Source: Opitutaceae bacterium (GTDB lineage Bacteria; Verrucomicrobiota; Verrucomicrobiia; Opitutales; Opitutaceae). From it: 64,000 nucleotides of DNA. The notes beneath the pieces were generated by a model. It made no database searches and had not been told where the DNA came from. It was given only the letters and a program-made list of their open reading frames with translations. This document shows positions 9,942 through 19,690 of the stretch, one piece after another. A program made the translations under genes and the position numbers. The stretch covers positions 93,291-157,290 of the forward strand of contig JANQKV010000047.1 in the NCBI GenBank assembly GCA_028280945.1, written 5' to 3'. Each line of letters opens with the position of its first letter. Position 1 is the first letter of the stretch.

Positions 9942-10571
9942 ATGAACCCACTGCTGGATTCTGTCGCGCAGGCCATCATGGCCTGCAACCGCAAGGCCGC
10001 CAAAGTCGCCACCCAGGCTGCCTTGGACGCCAGCCTCGATGCGGAGACCGTGCTCGCCGCCCTGATGCGCGGCATGGAGGACGTCGGCCAACGCTTTAAA
10101 GCCAATCGCATCTTTGTACCCGAAGTGCTCGTTGCCGCCCGTGCGATGAAAACGAGCCTCGGACTGTTGGAACCGCATCTCGTCGCGTCCGGTGTTCAGG
10201 CTACGCACAAGATCGTGATCTGCACTGTCGAAGGTGACCTGCACGACATCGGCAAAAACCTCGTCGCCATGATGCTCCAAGGGGCGAACTTTGAGGTCAT
10301 CGACCTGGGCACCAATGTCAGCGCCCGAGTGGTGATTGACGCTGCGATTGAACAAAAAGCCGACCTCATTGGGCTTTCTTCCTTGCTGACCACCACCATG
10401 CCAGCGATGCGCGATACCGTCGCCCGCATCAAGGACAGCGCCTTTAATGGTCCGGTCATGGTGGGCGGCGCTCCTGTCACCGAACGATTTGCCGCAGAGA
10501 TCGCCGCCGATGGCTATTCCCCCAGCGCGGCTTATGCCGTGGACCTCGCCTGCCGACTGGTCGCCGCCTGA
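9942..10571 (+). CDS. Corrinoid (B12-binding) methyltransferase protein, MtaC/MttC type
   Basis: B12 motif EGDLHDIGKNLVAMMLQGANFEVIDLGTNV; N-terminal four-helix cap. Confidence 0.92.
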   Translation: MNPLLDSVAQAIMACNRKAAKVATQAALDASLDAETVLAALMRGMEDVGQRFKANRIFVPEVLVAARAMKTSLGLLEPHLVASGVQATHKIVICTVEGDLHDIGKNLVAMMLQGANFEVIDLGTNVSARVVIDAAIEQKADLIGLSSLLTTTMPAMRDTVARIKDSAFNGPVMVGGAPVTERFAAEIAADGYSPSAAYAVDLACRLVAA

Positions 10572-10677
10572 CCCCTGTCCGCACCAACCTACATCTCCAG
10601 TCACAAAAACGCCGCGGCGAACGACTGGACTCCAACCTCGTTCGTCGCCCGGGCGGCAGCGCCCCATCAAGCCACAC

Positions 10678-11295
10678 CTACTCCTCCAGCTCGACGTTCC
10701 AGTAGGCCATGTCGAGGAAGCCCTTCCAGCGTTCGCGTTGCTGGTTGTTGAGCACAAGCGAGATCACCGGGCGCCACTTGGGTTTCACGGGCTTGCGAAT
10801 CAAACGCATGTTCGCTTGGTGCGGCAGCCGGTTGGCTTTGCGGGAGTTACACTTGATGCACGAACACACGATGTTCTCCCACGTTGTCTTGCCGCCCCGG
10901 TCGCGGGGAATGACATGGTCGAGGTTCAGGTCTTCACGGTCAAAAATGTTGCCGCAATATTGGCAGGTGTCCTTGTCGCGACGGAAAACATTGTTGCGGG
11001 TAAGCTTCACCTCGCGGCGTGGCAACTTGTCGAAGAAAGTCAGCAAAATCACGCGCGGCAACCGCACTGTCTTCCGCGGCGTGTGGACGGCTTCGAACTC
11101 ATCCACGGGGGGATTGGATTCCGAAAAATCCATCCAGTCCATAAATGAAAAGACCCGGAAGTCCTCCGGGTCATTGTGGACGACTGAGGCGTGCCCCCTG
11201 GCCAATAAGGCAAAGGCCCGTTTGGCACCGATGACGTTAACCGCCTGCCAAAGGCGGTTGAGCACCAACACCGGTTGATCCAAGACAGCGTCCAT
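10678..11295 (-). CDS. HNH endonuclease family protein
   Basis: CQYCG...LNLDHVIPRDRGGKTTWENIVCSCIKCNSRKANR. Confidence 0.9.
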   Translation of the reverse strand: MDAVLDQPVLVLNRLWQAVNVIGAKRAFALLARGHASVVHNDPEDFRVFSFMDWMDFSESNPPVDEFEAVHTPRKTVRLPRVILLTFFDKLPRREVKLTRNNVFRRDKDTCQYCGNIFDREDLNLDHVIPRDRGGKTTWENIVCSCIKCNSRKANRLPHQANMRLIRKPVKPKWRPVISLVLNNQQRERWKGFLDMAYWNVELEE

Positions 11296-11415
11296 GTCGG
11301 GACGTCTACTTAGAAAGCGGGCGGGAAACTGTCAAGAATCCGCGTAGTAACAACGCGGTTACACCCGATCATATCCTCCTCGTTTCATCTTTATCATTCT
11401 CTTGCTCCATCCTGA

Positions 11416-13086
11416 TCATCCCGCCTCCTGCGCGGGCACGGGTTGCAGTGTCACACCGCGCATGCGCACGCCTGCCAGCTTTTGCAGCACATCATCCGCA
11501 TACTGCTCCGAAACGTCCACCAGCGAGTGCCGCTGTTTGAGATCGATTGCTCCCACGATCTGTGCGGGCAGGCGTGTCACCCCGGCAATCTTGCCCACAA
11601 TGTCACCCGGTTTGGCGGCATGCTTGCGCCCGACATTAAAAAACAAGGTCACAAACCCTTGCTCGCGGCCGGTGCGGCCCGGCCGGTCGAAGGCCGGTTG
11701 CTGCGGTTTGTCGCGAAACTGCGGCGCTTCGCGGTCGCCCGGTTTTCCGCGGCCCTGGCCGGTCGCATGTGGGGTTGGTTCGACGGCCGGTTCCTTTACC
11801 CCGCCATGCATGAGGTGAATCAACGCCGCCGAGATATCCGTGCTGGCAAAACCCTGTTCGAGCAATCGGTCAATCAGTCGATCCTGGCGGGCAAATTCGC
11901 CGGTTTCCAGAGTGGTCCGCAGCTTCTCAAAAAACTGATCTTCCCGGGCCTCTTCGATTTCGTCGATCGAGGGGATGCGGCCCCGGTGAATCTTAAGCCG
12001 GCCATGCCGAATCATCGCCTGCAGTTTATAGATCTCGCGATTGGAAACGAACGTGAAGGCCTGGCCGGATTTGCCGGCCCGGCCGGTCCGACCGATGCGA
12101 TGAGTGTAGTCCTCCGCATCATTCGGCAGGTCAAAATTGAAAACCACCTCGAGGTCATCGATGTCCAGGCCGCGGGCTGCGACATCGGTCGCGATCAAAA
12201 ATTCAAAACCCTTGCGCTTGAATTTTTCCGTCACGCGGTTGCGCTGCGCTTGCGATATGTCGCCGTGCAATCGATCGGTCTGGTAGCCGCGGGCGTGGAG
12301 TTGTTCGTCCAGCTCGTCGACCATGATCTTGGTGGAGCAGAACACGATGCCATGCCGGAAGTCATAGCGATCGATGAGTCGGGTGAGCGCCTCAACCTTG
12401 GCCCGGCGTTGCACCTCAAAATAAACCTGCTCCACTCGCGGGGCGTTCTTGGCGTGGGCCTTGATCCTGACCTCAACCGGATCGTGGGTGTAACGCTTGA
12501 TCAGGCCGCGGATCGCCGGTGGCATGGTGGCGGAGAAAAACAGCGACTGCCGGCCCGGCGGCGTGCCCGCCATGACCGTTTCGATGTCGTCGCGGAAACC
12601 CATGTCCAGCATGCGGTCGCACTCGTCCAGGATCACCATGCGCAGGTCATCCAGCCGCAACGTGCCGCGCTCCATGTGGTCCATCACCCGGCCCGGCGTG
12701 CCGATCACGATTTGGCTGCCGGCCTTGAGCGCACGAATCTGGCGATCGTAGGGCTGCCCCCCGTAGATCGGCACTTCCATGATGCCACGTTTGAACGAGG
12801 CCAACTTGTTGACCTCCTCCGCCACCTGCACGGCCAGCTCCCGGGTCGGGCAAAGAATCAGCACCTGCACCCGCTTTAGCTTGGGATTGATAGCTTCGAT
12901 CGCCGGGATCGCAAAGGCTGCCGTCTTGCCCGAACCGGTGGCGGACTGACCCACCACATCACGTCCCTCCAGCAACGGCGGAATCACCGCCGTTTGGATC
13001 GGGGAGGCCTCCTCGAAACCCAGTTTGTCGACGGCTTTGAGCACCTCGGACGACAGGCCCAGCTCGTTGAAGGGACGTTTTTCCAT
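11416..13086 (-). CDS. DEAD-box RNA helicase with C-terminal DbpA-type RNA-binding domain
   Basis: Q-motif, ATGSGKTAAF, DECD box (VILDECDRMLDMGF), SATMP, HRIGRTGRAG; C-terminal DbpA-like fold. Confidence 0.93.
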   Translation of the reverse strand: MEKRPFNELGLSSEVLKAVDKLGFEEASPIQTAVIPPLLEGRDVVGQSATGSGKTAAFAIPAIEAINPKLKRVQVLILCPTRELAVQVAEEVNKLASFKRGIMEVPIYGGQPYDRQIRALKAGSQIVIGTPGRVMDHMERGTLRLDDLRMVILDECDRMLDMGFRDDIETVMAGTPPGRQSLFFSATMPPAIRGLIKRYTHDPVEVRIKAHAKNAPRVEQVYFEVQRRAKVEALTRLIDRYDFRHGIVFCSTKIMVDELDEQLHARGYQTDRLHGDISQAQRNRVTEKFKRKGFEFLIATDVAARGLDIDDLEVVFNFDLPNDAEDYTHRIGRTGRAGKSGQAFTFVSNREIYKLQAMIRHGRLKIHRGRIPSIDEIEEAREDQFFEKLRTTLETGEFARQDRLIDRLLEQGFASTDISAALIHLMHGGVKEPAVEPTPHATGQGRGKPGDREAPQFRDKPQQPAFDRPGRTGREQGFVTLFFNVGRKHAAKPGDIVGKIAGVTRLPAQIVGAIDLKQRHSLVDVSEQYADDVLQKLAGVRMRGVTLQPVPAQEAG

Positions 13087-13146
13087 CCCCGCTGCTACCC
13101 GAGCGCTTCGTGACAAGCGATCAGAATAAACCGGGGTGTTCTAACG

Positions 13147-13671
13147 TTAGCCCTCGGGAGGCACATCCCGAGTGAGCCCGAAGATCCCCTCCCGCCAGTC
13201 CGGATACCGGGCCAACAGGTCATTGCGGTCGGCCAACTCGAAATCCGTCCACCGAAACTCCGGGGCCACGATGCACGAAACCAACGCCCAGCTTCCGCCG
13301 GCAGTCAGACGGGTGCCTTGCCAGACTTCCGCGGGAATCACATTCTGCGGGACGGCGCCCGCGCCCAAATCCATGCCAAGCCTCACCCACTCGCCATGAC
13401 CATCGGGATAGAGGCGCAATGACTCCAGGGTGTCGCCGGCGTGCCAGCACCAGATTTCGTCCGTCCGCAACACGTGCATGGCCGAAAACGCCTCGGGCGT
13501 GAACAAAGCGTAGATCACTGAATAGGCCCGGGTGCTCTCCGTCGATTCGCCGCGCATCACGTAGTAGGGGGCCTCCGTGGTCCGCCGAAAAAATCCACCT
13601 TCTTGATCGAGCGGCTCCAACTGCAAGGCATCGATAATGGCCGCGGCCTCCGGTGCGATGGCGGGCTTCAT
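13147..13671 (-). CDS. Cupin DUF985 domain protein
   Basis: LEPLDQEGGFFRRTTEA...YALFTPEAFSAMHVLRTDEIWCWHAGDTLESLRL...PAEVWQGTRL. Confidence 0.85.
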   Translation of the reverse strand: MKPAIAPEAAAIIDALQLEPLDQEGGFFRRTTEAPYYVMRGESTESTRAYSVIYALFTPEAFSAMHVLRTDEIWCWHAGDTLESLRLYPDGHGEWVRLGMDLGAGAVPQNVIPAEVWQGTRLTAGGSWALVSCIVAPEFRWTDFELADRNDLLARYPDWREGIFGLTRDVPPEG

Positions 13672-14219
13672 GCCAGTTTTTCGAAGACGAAGAGGTGATT
13701 GAGGCCCAGTTGAAACTTGGACCGATGGACCAGGGCAAAACGCGGCTCCGCAAAGATCTGCAGGGTTTCCTCGGGCTGAAATCCAAAATGCTCTTCCAAT
13801 GACATTCCGTCGATCAAGCGGAGCTTCTTCAGCACATCGAGAATGCGATCCACCGCCGGCCCTGGAACGGTAATGACCACCCGGCCACCGGTACGCAAAA
13901 GCCAATGGCAGGCCGCCACCAAACTCGACTGCCGATCGCAGGGAATATGTTCGAGCACCGCCAACATGGTGATTGCATCCCACTCGCCAACTTCGGGGGC
14001 AACTTCAGGAAAATAACCCGGATGGATGGACCAACGGCCGCGACTCTGCACTTCGTCACTCAAGGGCTCGACCCCAAAACCTTCCTCCAACTGGTCACCC
14101 AGGGCCCGGAACAACTCTCCCTGAAATGCACCTACATCGATCACGCGTTTGGCGTCGGGCAAATGACGACAGCACTGCCGAATCCGCCAATCCTGCAAAA
14201 CTCGATCGACATACCTCAT
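13668..14219 (-). CDS. Class I SAM-dependent methyltransferase
   Basis: VIDVGAFQGELFRALG ... WDAITMLAVLEHIPCDRQSSLVAACHWLLRTGGRVVITVPGP; 4-bp overlap with DUF985 start. Confidence 0.82.
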   Translation of the reverse strand: MRYVDRVLQDWRIRQCCRHLPDAKRVIDVGAFQGELFRALGDQLEEGFGVEPLSDEVQSRGRWSIHPGYFPEVAPEVGEWDAITMLAVLEHIPCDRQSSLVAACHWLLRTGGRVVITVPGPAVDRILDVLKKLRLIDGMSLEEHFGFQPEETLQIFAEPRFALVHRSKFQLGLNHLFVFEKLA

Positions 14220-14414
14220 CCCTCTCACCTTCAGGTGTCGTTGACAGTGGATGCGACCAAATTCCCGGCAAACCAAACTTCTTCGTGAACTTTTAGCAGA
14301 ACGAATCCCCCCATGACCGGATCAACGGTTGTCGACCAGGCCTTCCAGCAACTAAGCACGGAGGATCAAGCCGCCTCCCCTTCCTCACCGCGGCGTTCCC
14401 AAACTCCCACGCTG

Positions 14415-17400
14415 ATGCGAATCCTCGCCCTTCTCATGCTGGCCGCCCTCCCCTCCGTCGCTTCCGACTCACCTTCGACGGGGGAGGAAAAACCTCCTCG
14501 GATCGTCTTCCTGACCGGCGATGAGGAATATCGCTCGGAGGAATCGATGCCGATGCTCGCCCGCATTCTCCGCCGGGACTTCGACTTCGACGTCCATGTG
14601 GGATTCTCGGTCAATGAGCACGGCTTCGTAGACCCGAACGCCGCCGCATCACTCACGGGCACGGAGCATTTGGCGGATGCCGATCTGGCAGTGCTGTTTC
14701 TGCGCTTCCGCCGACCCGACGAAGCCACCTTTCAACGCATCCTGGATTTTCTTGCCGCGGGCAAGCCGGTGGTGGCATTTCGCACATCCACTCATGCATT
14801 TCGCTTTGGTCCCAATTCGCCTCATGGGGAATGGGGTCATCAAACCGAAACGGAGTTCTATGCCGGCGGAAAGTTGATCCGTGAGCTTGTGGGCCAAAAA
14901 TGGATCACGCACCACGGTCACTTCGATGATGGCGCCAGCCCGCTGACCGAGGTGAGCCTGGATGCAAGTCACGCAAACCACCCCATCCTCACCGGCGTCG
15001 ATCCATTCGCAGCATACTCGTGGCTCTATCACGTTGAAGGCGGCGGGGACACCGTGGCCGGGAATCCGGCGTTCCTGCTGCATGGCCGCGCCCTCCGATC
15101 CAACCACGCCGACGCCGGTCGCCTCGATCGGTTTCCCCTGGAAAACCCGGTCGCCTGGGCCAGCCACCATGATTTTGGCAAAGCACCTGCGCGGGTGTTT
15201 ACCACCACCCTGGGGCACCCCTACGACTTCCGTGAACCCGCCATGCGCCGCCTGGCGCTGCAAGGCATCTTGTGGGCGCTCGACCGCGAAGACCTGATTC
15301 CGGCGGAAGGTGTTGGGGTTGAGCCGGTGGCCCCCTATGAGCCCCACAACTCGGGGTTCGGCGACAAGTTCAAACCCGGCCACCACCCGGCCGACTTTTT
15401 TCCGGCGCGAGAAGTCGGCGCAGGACGCCCCCGCCATCCGCAACCCCGCATCGCAGCCCCGTCATTCCACCAGACCACCCTGCCCCTCGACCTCGATTCG
15501 GGCAGCACGATCGCAATCGTGGGCGGCGGTCTGGGCGAACGCCTGCAGTATCACGGTTATTTCGAAGGTGCGGTGCAGAGCGCCTTTGCAGAGAAGCACT
15601 GGCGATTTCGCAACCTGGCCAACTCCGGTGACACCGCGGGACTGCGACCGCACGCCGGTCGCGCCACCGCTTGGGCGTTCCCCGGGGCGGATCGTTTTCA
15701 TCCCCAGCATCGCGCCCACCGCGGCCGGGGGCACTACCCCTACCCGGACGAATGGCTGACGACTGTGGGCACCGACGTCGTGTTGGGGTTTTTTGGATAC
15801 AGTGAGTCCTTCGCCGGGCCCGCCGGGGTGGAAAATTTCCAAGCCGAACTGCGCGCATGGATCCGTCACACCCGCACCCGCCGTTACGATGGTGAAGCTG
15901 CCCCGGACATCGTCCTCGTCTCACCCATCGCTTTCGAGGACCGCTCCGCCACGGATGACCTGCCCGACGGCCGGGCGACCAATGCCAACCTCGCGCTTTA
16001 CACCCGGGCTATGCTTGAAGTGGCCGCCGAGATGGGGGTGGGGGCGGTGGATGCATTTCAACCTTCACAATCCTGGTATGACGCCAGCGAAGATTACCTG
16101 ACCCTCAACGGCTGCCATCTGAATGCATCCGGATATGAGAAGTTTTCCGCCTTTCTCGCCGAGCGGCTCTTCGGCAATGCCGGCCGGCCCTCGACGGAGT
16201 TGCTGGCCGCCATCGACGACAAAAACTGGCTGTGGGACAACGACTACCGGATGCCCAACGGCGTGCACGCCTTCGGTCGTCGCTGGCAACCGTTCGGTGA
16301 TTTCAATTACCCGGAGGAGTTCGAAAAGATTCGGCAGATGACCAACCTGCGGGACCCGGTGATCTGGGCCGCCGCCCGGGGCGAACGCAGCGCCGCTGAT
16401 GACGGGAAGACCCGTGACCTCACTCCTGTCTCCAGCAACTTTCATCGTGAGATCACCTACCTGCCCGAATCCAGGGCGGTGGAGAAAATCACTCCCGCCG
16501 AAGGATTTGCCATCAATCTGTTCGCGGACGAGTCGATGTTTCCCGAGCTCGCCAATCCCGTGCAGTTGTCCTTCGACAATCGCGGCCGCCTGTGGGTCGC
16601 CGTCATGCCAAGTTATCCGCACTACCGTCCGGGCGACACGCGACCCAACGACAAACTGCTGATCCTGGAAGACACGGATGGTGACGGCCGCGCCGACTCG
16701 CGCACGGTGTTCGCCGATGGCCTGCACCTGCCCATTGGGTTCGCGTTCCAGCCCGACGGCAGCGTGATTGTTTCGCAGCAACCGCGGTTGATTCGCTTGA
16801 TCGACGAAGATGGTGACGACCAGGCGGATCGCCGGGAGATCCTGCTGACCGGGTTCGACAACCACGACACCCACCACGCCATCGGTGCATTCACCACCGG
16901 CCCGACGGGTGATCTCTACCTGCTCGAAGGCGTGTTTCTGCACTCTCAAGTGGAGACGCCCTACGGAACCGAGCGGGGAGTCGACGCCCATGTCTGGCGA
17001 CTTGACCCCCGCACCTGGCGACTGGAAAAGTTCAATCAAGCGGAGATGTGGAATCCCTGGGGGTTGGCGTTTGACGAATGGGGACAAACGTTCGTCGCGG
17101 ATGCGTCCGATGGGCAAAATACCTGGTCCACCTCACGCTCCGCCGAGCTTCCCCTGGGCAGGCAGCACCCAAAATCCCGCCAGTTTACAACCCAAACCGT
17201 GCGGCCCACCAGTGGGGCGGCCTTCGTCTCCGGCCGCCATTTTCCAACCGAGCAGGCAGGTGACTTTCTGGTCGCCAACTGCATTGGGTTTCTGGGCATC
17301 AAACAGCACATCGTCCGCGACAAAGGCTCCGGTTTCACCGGCGAACCACGCCAGGATCTGATCTCGGGCACCGACCCCAACTTCCGGCCGGTCGACCTCG

Positions 17401-18641
17401 AATTTGCCCCGGATGGATCGCTCTACGTGGTCGATTGGCACAACGCCCTGATCGGGCACATGCAACATTCCGCACGCGATCCCAACCGTGACACACAACA
17501 CGGCCGGATCTTTCGCATCACCTCCACCGAAAACCCGTTGTTGGAACCGTCCAAGATTGCGGATGCCTCCATCGAAGACCTCCTGAACGTGCTGCTGCTA
17601 CCGGAGCAGGAAGCACACGTGCGGGCGCGACGCGAGCTCTGGGGACGTGATCCAGCCGGGATAATTGCAGCTATGGATAAATGGCTCGCGTCAGCAGGCG
17701 GCATCGATCGCGTTCCGCCCGCCCAACTCCTGCAGGCCCTTTGGGTAACCGCCGGCCAGGGTTTGCCGGACGACAGGTTGCTCGAACGCGCCCTGACCCA
17801 CAAGATGCCCGAAGTGCGGGCTGCCGCAGTCCGGGTATTGCGCCACGCCCGCTTCGAGTTATCCGAGAACCGTGTGCATGCCGCCACCCTGCGGGCTGCT
17901 CGAGACGAACACCCGCGCGTGCGCACTGAAGCCATCGCCTTGGCAACTTGGCTGGAAGACAGTGAAGCAGGTGCCCGGGTTTTCCTCGCCGGGCTCGAAC
18001 AACCCGTTGATGCAAACATGGCCGACATGGTTGAATCGATTTTCTGGGAGCTCGGCGATGAAATCGCTGCGCTGAATCCACCCGCGGATTCGACTGCCGC
18101 TCGATTTATGGCGGGTAACCACCGCTTCGTTGAACCCGAGAGCACCGTCAACCCACCCGTGCTGAACCTGAGTGCCGAGGACATGCGCCTGTTCACCCTC
18201 GGACGTGAAGTCTACAACCGCGAAGCTTCCTGCGCCATGTGCCATCAACCGAATGGAGAAGGCTTGGCCGGTATTTACCCACCTCTGACCGACACTTCGG
18301 AGGAGGGTCGTAACCAATGGGTTCTGGGCAACGAGGAGCGCCTGATCAAGCTGGTGCTCAAGGGTATCACGGGACGCATCGAAGTGGGCGACCGGGTTTA
18401 CGATCCCGCCAATGGCGTGCCCCCCATGACCGGCTTTGAACACCTCCTCAACGACGAGGAAATTGCCGCCGTGTTGACCTACATCCGCAGCGCCTTCCAT
18501 TGGGGATTTTCCGGACCCGTGAAACCCGGGACGGTTGCCCGTGTTCGGGCGGAAGTCGCGGACAAGGAAGGCTTTTACACGGTGGAGGAACTCCTCTCCG
18601 AACACCCTTTCACCGACGCCGAATCCTTCATCGAAAACTGA
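14415..18641 (+). CDS. Multidomain ThuA-like, SGNH hydrolase, PVC-type membrane-bound dehydrogenase, HEAT and cytochrome c (CxxCH) fusion
   Basis: ThuA-like N-terminus (RIVFLTGDEEYRSEESMPML), SGNH (IAIVGGGLGERLQY ... LTLNGCHLNASGY), PVC dehydrogenase (FDNRGRLWVAVMPSYPHYRPGD), CAMCHQPNGEGLAGIYPPL. Confidence 0.88.
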   Translation: MRILALLMLAALPSVASDSPSTGEEKPPRIVFLTGDEEYRSEESMPMLARILRRDFDFDVHVGFSVNEHGFVDPNAAASLTGTEHLADADLAVLFLRFRRPDEATFQRILDFLAAGKPVVAFRTSTHAFRFGPNSPHGEWGHQTETEFYAGGKLIRELVGQKWITHHGHFDDGASPLTEVSLDASHANHPILTGVDPFAAYSWLYHVEGGGDTVAGNPAFLLHGRALRSNHADAGRLDRFPLENPVAWASHHDFGKAPARVFTTTLGHPYDFREPAMRRLALQGILWALDREDLIPAEGVGVEPVAPYEPHNSGFGDKFKPGHHPADFFPAREVGAGRPRHPQPRIAAPSFHQTTLPLDLDSGSTIAIVGGGLGERLQYHGYFEGAVQSAFAEKHWRFRNLANSGDTAGLRPHAGRATAWAFPGADRFHPQHRAHRGRGHYPYPDEWLTTVGTDVVLGFFGYSESFAGPAGVENFQAELRAWIRHTRTRRYDGEAAPDIVLVSPIAFEDRSATDDLPDGRATNANLALYTRAMLEVAAEMGVGAVDAFQPSQSWYDASEDYLTLNGCHLNASGYEKFSAFLAERLFGNAGRPSTELLAAIDDKNWLWDNDYRMPNGVHAFGRRWQPFGDFNYPEEFEKIRQMTNLRDPVIWAAARGERSAADDGKTRDLTPVSSNFHREITYLPESRAVEKITPAEGFAINLFADESMFPELANPVQLSFDNRGRLWVAVMPSYPHYRPGDTRPNDKLLILEDTDGDGRADSRTVFADGLHLPIGFAFQPDGSVIVSQQPRLIRLIDEDGDDQADRREILLTGFDNHDTHHAIGAFTTGPTGDLYLLEGVFLHSQVETPYGTERGVDAHVWRLDPRTWRLEKFNQAEMWNPWGLAFDEWGQTFVADASDGQNTWSTSRSAELPLGRQHPKSRQFTTQTVRPTSGAAFVSGRHFPTEQAGDFLVANCIGFLGIKQHIVRDKGSGFTGEPRQDLISGTDPNFRPVDLEFAPDGSLYVVDWHNALIGHMQHSARDPNRDTQHGRIFRITSTENPLLEPSKIADASIEDLLNVLLLPEQEAHVRARRELWGRDPAGIIAAMDKWLASAGGIDRVPPAQLLQALWVTAGQGLPDDRLLERALTHKMPEVRAAAVRVLRHARFELSENRVHAATLRAARDEHPRVRTEAIALATWLEDSEAGARVFLAGLEQPVDANMADMVESIFWELGDEIAALNPPADSTAARFMAGNHRFVEPESTVNPPVLNLSAEDMRLFTLGREVYNREASCAMCHQPNGEGLAGIYPPLTDTSEEGRNQWVLGNEERLIKLVLKGITGRIEVGDRVYDPANGVPPMTGFEHLLNDEEIAAVLTYIRSAFHWGFSGPVKPGTVARVRAEVADKEGFYTVEELLSEHPFTDAESFIEN

Positions 18642-18671
18642 GCCTCTCCAGGGAGGCGCATGCCTGATCGA

Positions 18672-19460
18672 CTAACGAGCCTCTGCCGCCACCAATCCCG
18701 CCATGGCATCGGGTTGCACCAGCCGCACGCGCCCACGATGCCTCCCCTCGTCCGTCACGGGGCCATCGGCGATGAGCAACCGTCCCTTCGATACGCCCAC
18801 GATGCCCAGCGAGCAGTCGAACGGGAAATGTCCGGTTAGCCGGAAATCCTCATCGGTGGTAAGCAGCGTGCGAATCCTGCCGTAGCACCCAAACCACCAG
18901 CGTCCGTCATGCCAGGCCGCCGTCTGGATGCCCAAACGTGTCCAACCACTGGCGATCTCATGCCGCTCCACGAACCGAAAATCGGCGGTGTATTCGTAGA
19001 CGTAGTTTTCGATCCAGCCGTTCGGCAGTCCACCCACCACAAAATACCGCCCGTCCTTCACGTCCATGCCACCCGCGCCATGAACGACTTCCGGCACCGG
19101 ATGACGCGCCAGTAACGACAGGTCCTCGGCATCATACACATAAACCCAGGAATCCGCCTGGCCGGCCAACTCATTGAATTTGCCCAGATTCACCGCCACG
19201 TAAACGCGGCCCGCCTCGTAACAAAGATCACCCTGATGATTTGGCGCGTTTACCTTGGTAAGGATCCGTCCTCCGTCGGTGGTCTTCACGATCTCGGTTG
19301 TGAAGGACCAATACAAGTGCCCGACGTTATCCCGTGCCACCCCCTGCAGGTGGAAGGCATAATCTCCCTCGCAGACGATCCATGTGTGGTCATCCATCGC
19401 CGCATGGCTCAACCCACCCAACCACACTCCGGCTAAAAACAGCGTCAAAGATTGTCTCAT
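18672..19460 (-). CDS. Secreted hypothetical protein (possibly beta-propeller-like)
   Basis: Signal peptide MRQSLTLFLAGVWLGGLSHA; W/Y-rich repetitive beta pattern. Confidence 0.6.
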   Translation of the reverse strand: MRQSLTLFLAGVWLGGLSHAAMDDHTWIVCEGDYAFHLQGVARDNVGHLYWSFTTEIVKTTDGGRILTKVNAPNHQGDLCYEAGRVYVAVNLGKFNELAGQADSWVYVYDAEDLSLLARHPVPEVVHGAGGMDVKDGRYFVVGGLPNGWIENYVYEYTADFRFVERHEIASGWTRLGIQTAAWHDGRWWFGCYGRIRTLLTTDEDFRLTGHFPFDCSLGIVGVSKGRLLIADGPVTDEGRHRGRVRLVQPDAMAGLVAAEAR

Positions 19461-19585
19461 CGCATTATCTTGTGCGCTACTGAGCGCCGAGCGAAAGCCC
19501 CTCCTCGGTTACAATCCGGCAACACCGCCAACCTGAATTCGCAGTGCCTGCCACGAGGAATTCTCCGATTCTGTTAAACCAACGC

Positions 19586-19681
19586 ATCGCTCGCGTGCGC
19601 ATTGAAATTGCCGCCCAAGACGACCTTTACGCTGTCGAAGGATTCCTGAAGGAACACCCCTTCACCAAAGCCGAGTATTTT
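19586..19681 (+). pseudogene. Decayed duplicate of the C-terminus of the upstream PVC heme fusion protein
   Basis: IARVRIEIAAQDDLYAVEGFLKEHPFTKAEYF vs VARVRAEVADKEGFYTVEELLSEHPFTDAESF (18/32 identical) at the end of 14415..18641. Confidence 0.6.
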
Positions 19682-19690
19682 ACTCGCGCA

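Noticed and set aside
9207-10757. 516-aa minus-strand ORF antisense to UroD/corrinoid genes
   Set aside because: High-GC shadow ORF: low-complexity G/H/R/D-rich translation, while the plus-strand ORFs have clear family motifs.
11341-11360. GTAACAACGCGGTTAC short inverted repeat between HNH and helicase genes
   Set aside because: Short imperfect repeat with no T-run and no shared copy; not enough to call a terminator or operator.
11443-12879. 478-aa plus-strand ORF antisense to the DEAD-box helicase
   Set aside because: Shadow ORF; the helicase motifs on the minus strand are complete.
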